A DNA stretch of 18,080 nt, from assembly GCA_017547865.1 (NCBI GenBank), contig JAFYOA010000008.1, forward strand, positions 1 to 18,080, in the 5' to 3' direction. The notes under the pieces are model-generated. The model was not told the origin of the DNA, did no database searches, and saw nothing but the letters and a program-made list of their open reading frames with translations. This DNA comes from Clostridia bacterium. GTDB lineage: Bacteria > Bacillota_A > Clostridia > Oscillospirales > Acutalibacteraceae. The translations under genes were made by a program, and so were the position numbers. Position 1 is the first letter of the stretch; the number at the start of each line of letters is the position of its first letter. This document shows, piece after piece, positions 13,461 through 18,080 of this stretch.

Positions 13461-13487
13461 GTGGTGAAGCTTCTGTGAATTTATTGC

Positions 13488-13522
13488 AAAAAAACAAGCC
13501 GGGAGATATCTCCCAGCCTGTT
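13488..13522 (-). terminator. Terminator of the alcohol dehydrogenase gene
   Basis: GGGAGATATCTCCC (13501-13514) is a perfect palindrome. Flanking arms 13493-13500 and 13515-13522 pair fully only in the minus-strand RNA, where two mismatches become G-U pairs. The T7 run (13488-13494 complement) follows on the minus strand. It lies 13 bases after the minus-strand stop codon. Confidence 0.88.
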
Positions 13523-13535
13523 CGTTTTTATGAGA

Positions 13536-14711
13536 TTATTCAGCCAGCTTGTAAATGGCCAGCAGGTCTTCTTTGCTCAGCTGACGGAAGCCGGGCACCA
13601 GCTTGGTGCCGCCCGCGGTGGTCAGATTGGCAATGGCTTCGTAGGCGCTTTCCGGAATGCCCAGTTCTGCCATGGTGGTGGGCATGCCCAGGGAGCGGAA
13701 ATACTCCTTGATGGCGGCAATGCCTTCGCGGGCGGTCTTTTCCGGGTCAGCTTCGTCCATGGGAATGCCCATGACGTTCACGGCCAGCTGGGCAAACTTC
13801 TTCACGTTGTCTTTGCAGACATAGGAAGCCCAGGCGGGGAAGGCCACTGCCAGACCGGCACCGTGGGCCACGTGGTCAAACAGGCCACTGAAGTCGTGCT
13901 CGATCTTGTGGACGGTGAAGCCGAAGGTCTTTCCGCAGCCGGTCAGGCCGTTATGAGAAAGGCTGGAAGCCCACATCAGGGTGGAACGGGCCTCGTAGTT
14001 TTCCGGATCGGCCAGGGCAACGGGGCCGGCTTCCTTCACGCTCACCAGCAGGGCTTCGGCCATGCGGTCGGTGAGAACGGCGTCTTCATCCAGGGTGAGA
14101 TAACGCTCCAGGGTGTGCATCATAATATCCACGGTGCCGCAGGAAGTCTGGTAGGGAGACACGGTGAAGGTGTTTTCCGGGTTGAGGAAAGACACCACCG
14201 GGCGCACCATTTCGGTGTTCAGGCCGCGCTTCATGTGCAGCTCTTCGTTGGTAATTACGTGGGAATTGCTCATTTCACTGCCGGCAGCAGAGATGGTGAG
14301 CACCGTGGCCACGGGGAAGGTCTTATCCGGAGAAACGCCGGAGGTGATGATCTCCCAGGGGTCACGGTTGTTGGCCAGGCCCATAGCAATTGCCTTGGCG
14401 CTGTCGATGGCGCTGCCGCCGCCCACTGCTAGAATGCAGTCGATGTTCTCTTTGCGGCACTGCTCCAGGCAGGTGCGCACAAAGCTGATCTTCGGGTTGG
14501 GCTGCACGCCGCCCATTTCGATCCATTCCACGCCGGCTTCTTTCAGGCTGGCGGTTACTTTATCCAGCAGGCCGGTGCGCTTTACGCTGCCGCCGCCGTA
14601 GTGGAGCATGATCTTTTTATAGCCGCGGGCAGCCAGCTGGGGGCCGACCTGGGCTTCCACACCCCGGCCGAAAAAGACCTGGGTGGGGGTGTTGTACATG
14701 AAATTCTGCAT
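13536..14711 (-). CDS. Iron-containing (type III) alcohol dehydrogenase, butanol-dehydrogenase-like
   Basis: A 391-residue cytoplasmic NAD(P)-dependent dehydrogenase that reduces aldehydes to alcohols in fermentation. Family features: FGRG near the start, HYGGGSVKRTG (37-47), the nucleotide-binding VGGGSAIDSAKA (96-107), the SAAGSEMS loop (141-148), then the metal ligands D195 and H199 in VDIMMH, H268 in TVHKIEH and H283 in AHGAG. The overall sequence, with GVQPNPKIS and EHDFSGLFDHVAHGAG-like spacing, is closest to BdhA/YugK butanol dehydrogenases rather than FucO or AdhE. The start at 14711 has GGAGG 7 bases upstream. It is monocistronic with a near-perfect promoter whose -10 is overlapped by a palindrome, so expression is probably regulated. 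Natural substrate is not known. Confidence 0.92.
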   Translation of the reverse strand: MQNFMYNTPTQVFFGRGVEAQVGPQLAARGYKKIMLHYGGGSVKRTGLLDKVTASLKEAGVEWIEMGGVQPNPKISFVRTCLEQCRKENIDCILAVGGGSAIDSAKAIAMGLANNRDPWEIITSGVSPDKTFPVATVLTISAAGSEMSNSHVITNEELHMKRGLNTEMVRPVVSFLNPENTFTVSPYQTSCGTVDIMMHTLERYLTLDEDAVLTDRMAEALLVSVKEAGPVALADPENYEARSTLMWASSLSHNGLTGCGKTFGFTVHKIEHDFSGLFDHVAHGAGLAVAFPAWASYVCKDNVKKFAQLAVNVMGIPMDEADPEKTAREGIAAIKEYFRSLGMPTTMAELGIPESAYEAIANLTTAGGTKLVPGFRQLSKEDLLAIYKLAE

Positions 14712-14760
14712 GATGATTCCTCCCGTTTTTCTAAGCATATCATAGCAAAACTATATACTC

Positions 14761-14789
14761 ATTGTAACAGTTACGGGGCAGATTGTCAA
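14761..14789 (-). promoter_or_regulatory. Near-consensus promoter of the alcohol dehydrogenase with overlapping palindrome
   Basis: Minus strand: TTGACA (14784-14789), 17-base spacer, TACAAT (14761-14766). The sequence GTAAC-A-GTTAC (14764-14774) is a perfect 5+1+5 palindrome that covers half of the -10 and the adjoining spacer, a position suited to a repressor or to a spacer-binding activator. The cognate regulator is not in the window. Confidence 0.75.
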
Positions 14790-14848
14790 TGCGGCGAAAA
14801 AGTTGTGTGTTTTTTCTCTCTGCAGGTGTAAGCGGCGGAAATAAATGG

Positions 14849-14910
14849 TATAATTCTATATATACCGGCACAAATAATTTATTCACCGCCGGTGGGGGCA
14901 AGGCTATAAT
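14849..14910 (+). promoter_or_regulatory. Possible tandem promoters before the beta-helix gene
   Basis: P1 has TATAAT (14849-14854) with an extended TGG in front but no good -35. P2 has TATAAT (14905-14910) with TTCACC (14882-14887) at 17-base spacing. Between and after them the leader can fold: ACCGGC (14864-14869) with GCCGGT (14888-14893). P1 is the stronger candidate if the extended -10 matters here. The leader 14911-14982 has no motif I can match to a known riboswitch. Confidence 0.5.
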
Positions 14911-14982
14911 TATGCTGAGGGATAAGGCGCCGGCTCCCGGTTCTGTATTGCGTGCAAAAGCTGTTTTGAAAGGGAGATTTTT

Positions 14983-15651
14983 ATGCTGGAAACCATGAAA
15001 ACCGAAATGCTGCTTGATTTGGCCCATACCCGTGCCGCCGCACTGCTGGAAAAAACCACCTATCCCTGGGAAGCCCTGCCGGGCATTGGGGAGTTTATTA
15101 AGGCCCTGGGGCCCACCCTGCCGAAGGATGAATTTGAGCAGGTGAGCGAAAATGTATGGGTGGCAAACGATGCCGTGATTTTCCCGAACAATTACATTGC
15201 CGGGCCCTGCATTATTGGGCACCGCACAGAGGTGCGTCCGGGTGCGTTTATTCGCGGCAATGCTTTGGTGGGCGATGACTGCGTGGTGGGCAATTCCACC
15301 GAGCTGAAAAATGTGATCCTGTTCGACAACGTGCAGGTGCCCCACTACAACTATGTGGGCGATTCCATTTTGGGTCACTATGCCCACATGGGCGCAGGGG
15401 CCATTACTTCCAACGTAAAGCAGGATAAAACCCCGGTGACCGTGCGCACGGAAGAAGGCCGCGCCGAGACCGGACTGAAGAAGTTCGGTGCCGTGCTGGG
15501 CGACCACGTAGAGATCGGCTGCAATGCTGTGCTGACCCCCGGCAGCGTGGTGGGCAGAAACAGCCGTGTGTACCCGCTTTCTATGGTGCGCGGGTTTGTG
15601 CCGGCCGGGCGCATTTATAAGCGTGCCGGAGAAGTGGCGGAGATCAGATAA
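14983..15651 (+). CDS. Left-handed beta-helix (GlmU C-terminal-like) acyltransferase family protein
   Basis: A 222-residue cytoplasmic protein. From about residue 55 to 205 it shows hexapeptide-repeat rhythm (VWVANDAVIFPNN, CIIGHRTEVRPGAFI, ALVGDDCVVGNSTEL), the mark of a left-handed parallel beta-helix. HYNYVGDSILG (121-131) and GAGAITSN (137-144) line up with the acetyltransferase half of GlmU, whose catalytic His sits in that place. The GlmU pyrophosphorylase domain is absent; residues 1-50 are helical instead, so the common label UDP-GlcNAc pyrophosphorylase would be wrong for activity. It probably acts as a trimer and may acylate a sugar nucleotide. AGGGAGA ends 5 bases before the ATG. 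galT follows after 53 bases and is probably in the same transcript, which suggests a UDP-sugar role. Confidence 0.85.
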   Translation: MLETMKTEMLLDLAHTRAAALLEKTTYPWEALPGIGEFIKALGPTLPKDEFEQVSENVWVANDAVIFPNNYIAGPCIIGHRTEVRPGAFIRGNALVGDDCVVGNSTELKNVILFDNVQVPHYNYVGDSILGHYAHMGAGAITSNVKQDKTPVTVRTEEGRAETGLKKFGAVLGDHVEIGCNAVLTPGSVVGRNSRVYPLSMVRGFVPAGRIYKRAGEVAEIR

Positions 15652-15704
15652 ATTTCACCGCAAGGTGTTGGAGAGTTTTAAAATCGTGTGAGGAGAGGAA
15701 TCGT

Positions 15705-17219
15705 ATGATCGATACCAATCGTGCCATCAGTGCGCTGCTGGCTTATGGAAAAAAACAGGGTTTGTTTGAAGAAGAAGACACCGTGTATGTGGCAAACCGC
15801 GTTATGGCCAAACTGGGCATTGCGGAATTTACCCCCGTGCTGGTGGAAACCGTGCCGGAGAGCCCTGCCGCGATTCTGGATGAACTGCTGGATTGGGCTG
15901 CGGAAAACGGCAAGCTGGAAAACAACAGCGTGGTGTACCGTGATATTTTGGATACGGAGATCATGGATTGCCTGATGATGCGTCCTTCCGAGGTGATTCG
16001 CCGTTTTAACGGCCTGTACGCTGAGGATAAAAAAGCTGCCACGGATTTTTACTATCACCTCAGCTGCGCCTCCAATTATATTCGTACCGACCGCGTGGCG
16101 AAGGATATGAAGTGGGAAGTGCCCACCGAACAGTACGGCGACCTGGTGATGACCATCAACCTTTCCAAACCGGAAAAAGACCCCAAGGCCATTGCCGCTG
16201 CCAAGAATATGAAGCAGACCGGCTACCCCAAGTGCGCCCTGTGCAAAGAAAACGAAGGCTTTGCCGGTTCCGTTTCGCAGGCAGCCCGTGCCAACCATCG
16301 CGTCATTCCCCTTACCCTGGGGAACGAACCCTGGTTCTTCCAGTATTCTCCTTACGTGTATTATAATGAGCACTGCATCATTTTCAACGGTGAACACACC
16401 CCTATGAAGATCTCCCGCCGTTCTTTTGAACGCTTGCTGGAGTTTGTGGGCAAGTTCCCCCATTATTTCCTGGGTTCCAATGCGGATCTTCCCATTGTGG
16501 GCGGCTCCATTCTTACCCACGATCATTTCCAGGGCGGCAATTTTGAGTTCCCCATGGCGAAAGCGCCTGTGCGCCGCCCGGTGAAGTTCGCCGGTTTTGA
16601 AGATGTGGAGGCCGGCATTGTGCAGTGGCCCATGTCTGTTCTGCGCCTGCGCAGCAACGATGCCGAGCGCCTGTGCGAGCTGGCGGATAAGATTCTGAAC
16701 GTTTGGCGCGGCTACAGCGACGAAGCTGCCGACATCCGCAGCGAGACCGAGGGCACACCCCACAACACCGTGACCCCCATTGCCCGCACCCGCGATGGAT
16801 TGCTGGAATTGGATCTGGTTCTGCGCAACAACCGCACCACCGAAGAACACCCGCTGGGTATTTTTCATCCCCATGCTCAGTGGCACCATATTAAAAAAGA
16901 GAACATCGGCCTGATCGAAGTGATGGGCCTGGCGGTGCTGCCCGCCCGCCTGAAGACCGAACTGGCCCTGGTGGAAGAAGCCCTGCGCTGCCCCGAAAAA
17001 GAAGCAGAGCTGATGGCCCAGCCCGGTATGGATGCCCATGCCCCCTGGCTGGAAGAACTGAAAGCCGCCAATATTCCTGCCGAAGAGATTGCTGCCACCG
17101 TGCAGCGGCAGGTGGGCGAGATCTTCCTGCATGTGCTGGAAGACGCCGGTGTGTATAAGAACGATATCCCCGGCCGCGTGGCGTTCCTGCGCTTTGTGGA
17201 TGCCGTGAACAACGCCTGA
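15705..17219 (+). CDS. galT: UDP-glucose--hexose-1-phosphate uridylyltransferase (class II)
   Basis: A 504-residue cytoplasmic enzyme of the Leloir pathway. It exchanges the uridylyl group between UDP-glucose and galactose 1-phosphate, giving UDP-galactose. Length and sequence match the Firmicute class II GalT, which is longer than the 350-residue E. coli form. Visible markers are the KCALC pair (C177, C180), HDHFQGG (272-278) with the His pair of the active site, TPHNTVTPIARTRDG at 351-365, and FHPHAQWHHIKKENIGLIEVMG starting at 387. AGGAGAGGAA (15691-15700) lies just before the ATG. It follows the beta-helix gene in one transcript and is separated from the mutarotase-like gene by a terminator. 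Its UDP-galactose product could supply the galactofuranose donor for the fused transferase upstream, if a mutase exists elsewhere. Confidence 0.95.
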   Translation: MIDTNRAISALLAYGKKQGLFEEEDTVYVANRVMAKLGIAEFTPVLVETVPESPAAILDELLDWAAENGKLENNSVVYRDILDTEIMDCLMMRPSEVIRRFNGLYAEDKKAATDFYYHLSCASNYIRTDRVAKDMKWEVPTEQYGDLVMTINLSKPEKDPKAIAAAKNMKQTGYPKCALCKENEGFAGSVSQAARANHRVIPLTLGNEPWFFQYSPYVYYNEHCIIFNGEHTPMKISRRSFERLLEFVGKFPHYFLGSNADLPIVGGSILTHDHFQGGNFEFPMAKAPVRRPVKFAGFEDVEAGIVQWPMSVLRLRSNDAERLCELADKILNVWRGYSDEAADIRSETEGTPHNTVTPIARTRDGLLELDLVLRNNRTTEEHPLGIFHPHAQWHHIKKENIGLIEVMGLAVLPARLKTELALVEEALRCPEKEAELMAQPGMDAHAPWLEELKAANIPAEEIAATVQRQVGEIFLHVLEDAGVYKNDIPGRVAFLRFVDAVNNA

Positions 17220-17235
17220 AAAAGAACATAAAGAG

Positions 17236-17266
17236 AGACCTGCCTGAAAAAACGGGCAGGTCTTTT
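17236..17266 (+). terminator. Terminator after galT
   Basis: AGACCTGCC (17236-17244) pairs perfectly with GGCAGGTCT (17255-17263) around a 10-base A-rich loop, followed by a short T run (17263-17266). It starts 17 bases after the galT stop. Confidence 0.85.
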
Positions 17267-17318
17267 AAATTTGATGCCGTGCGGCGAAACAACTCTCCGT
17301 TTTTATTTTTAAAAAGGC

Positions 17319-17347
17319 TTTTCCCCCCGGGCAGAATGTGCTATGAT
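17319..17347 (+). promoter_or_regulatory. Promoter of the aldose-epimerase-like gene
   Basis: TATGAT (17342-17347) is preceded by TGC, an extended -10. The segment at 17-base spacing, TTTTCC (17319-17324), is a poor -35, so the call rests on the extended -10 and on its position 31 bases before the start codon. Confidence 0.55.
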
Positions 17348-17378
17348 AAAACCAAACAAACACCGGGAGGTACTTTTC

Positions 17379-18080
17379 ATGCGTTGTATTGAAAACGAAG
17401 CCCTGCGGGTACAGGTCAGCGACCTGGGCGCCGAGCTTTCTGCTATGTACGATAAAACCAATGGCCGCGATGTGCTGTGGACCGCCGACCCCGCTTATTG
17501 GGATCGCCATGCACCCATTCTGTTCCCCTTTGTGGGCCGTGTGTACAAAAACATTTACCGCTACGATGGCAAAGAATGGCCCATGACCCAGCATGGTTTT
17601 GCCCGTGACCTGGAATTTGAATGCATTGCCTGCACCGAAACGACCGTGACCCACCGCCTGTGCGCCGATGAAAAATCCAAAGCGCTTTATCCCTTTGACT
17701 ATGTCCTCACCGTGACCCACCGCCTGGAAGGCAACACCCTGCATGTGGAATGGCTGGTGGAAAACAAGGGTGAAAAGGAGATGTACTTCTCCATCGGCGG
17801 GCATCCGGGCTTCCTTTGCCCTGTGCTGCCCGGCACCAAGCAGACCGATTATTTCATTTACCTGCCGGATCAGCCGGAGTACGTTTGCAAGAGTGTGGAT
17901 GTGACCACCGGCACCATCTTCCCGGATAAGGATTTCATCGTTGCCCCTGAAAACGGCCGCCTGCCCATTACGGAGCACACCTTCGATCACGACGCACTGG
18001 TATTCGACGATAACCAGGCCAAAACCGTGGGCATTCTGTACCCGGACGGCAAGCCCTACATCACCATGCAGTGCCCGGAC
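17379..18080 (+). CDS. Aldose 1-epimerase family protein (LacX-like), cut at window end
   Basis: An open frame of 234 codons runs off the right edge with no stop; the usual family length near 290 residues suggests some 55-60 residues are missing. It belongs to the galactose mutarotase-like superfamily, in the cytoplasmic LacX-type branch. Markers are LWTADPAYWDRHAPILFPFVGR-type text at residues 33-54 (tryptophan, then HAPILFPFVGR with R54), QHGFARD at 71-77 with H72, and IGGHPGF at 139-145 with H142, which correspond to the substrate-binding Arg and two His residues of mutarotases. GGGAGG (17365-17370) is 8 bases before the ATG. It has its own promoter after the galT terminator. It would interconvert anomers of galactose, glucose or a phosphorylated or otherwise modified hexose; the exact substrate is unknown. 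Confidence 0.92.
   Translation, partial: MRCIENEALRVQVSDLGAELSAMYDKTNGRDVLWTADPAYWDRHAPILFPFVGRVYKNIYRYDGKEWPMTQHGFARDLEFECIACTETTVTHRLCADEKSKALYPFDYVLTVTHRLEGNTLHVEWLVENKGEKEMYFSIGGHPGFLCPVLPGTKQTDYFIYLPDQPEYVCKSVDVTTGTIFPDKDFIVAPENGRLPITEHTFDHDALVFDDNQAKTVGILYPDGKPYITMQCPD

Noticed and set aside
14855..14982. A riboswitch in the leader of the beta-helix gene
   Set aside because: The CTGAGGGATAA segment recalled TPP elements, but the other conserved TPP blocks are absent, and I could not fit SAM, FMN, purine, glycine, c-di-GMP or ZTP consensus.
15678..17132. A 484-codon minus-strand frame opposite galT
   Set aside because: Same in-register shadow pattern; the sense protein has complete GalT motifs.

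Overview
The window looks like chromosomal DNA of a gut-type, fairly GC-rich member of the Clostridia, most like the Oscillospiraceae/Ruminococcaceae group (Faecalibacterium, Gemmiger, Subdoligranulum). This placement is inferred from protein character (Firmicute TagD, class II GalT, butanol-dehydrogenase-type iron ADH, tRNA-Ile2), strong AGGAGG ribosome sites, sigma-A promoters (several with an extended TGn -10) and very strong avoidance of TTA, CTA and TCA codons. No database search was possible, so genus level is open. No phage, transposase, CRISPR array or rRNA is visible.

Layout. 1-457: an unassigned AT/GC-mixed edge, then a minus-strand tRNA-Ile2(CAT) with its own promoter and a terminator that starts at its CCA end. 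458-5669: a plus-strand operon for a glycerol-phosphate-containing surface polymer: tagD (CDP-glycerol synthesis), a 999-residue fusion of a GlfT2-like galactofuranosyltransferase with a TagF-like CDP-glycerol glycerophosphotransferase, and a TagG/TagH-type ABC exporter. A strong terminator closes it. 5934-7853: a monocistronic 639-residue protein of unknown function, probably a TIM-barrel glycoside-hydrolase-like enzyme, facing a minus-strand L-fucose/L-arabinose isomerase-family gene (7966-9453), with terminators between them. 9662-11401: a NUDIX hydrolase and an OFA/MCT-like MFS transporter, co-transcribed. 11513-12532: a GT2 glycosyltransferase with its own promoter and terminator. 12602-13090: a GNAT acetyltransferase. 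13091-13535: about 445 bp of non-coding DNA packed with palindromes. 13536-14711: a minus-strand iron-dependent alcohol dehydrogenase with a near-consensus promoter overlapped by a palindrome. 14983-17219: a left-handed beta-helix GlmU-like acyltransferase and galT. 17379-end: an aldose-1-epimerase-family gene cut by the window edge.

How they may fit together. The first operon holds activation of glycerol phosphate, polymerisation and export of one polymer; linkage-unit enzymes and UDP-galactopyranose mutase would have to lie elsewhere. The right-hand end (GalT, mutarotase-like protein, beta-helix protein) handles galactose and UDP-sugars and could feed UDP-galactose to the polymer. The 639-residue protein and the isomerase-like protein look like sugar catabolism of unknown substrate. 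The most unusual items are the GlfT2-TagF fusion, the unusual start region of the exporter permease (a 20-codon leader ORF overlapping both neighbours), the unknown 639-residue protein, and the palindrome-rich element at 13087-13460.
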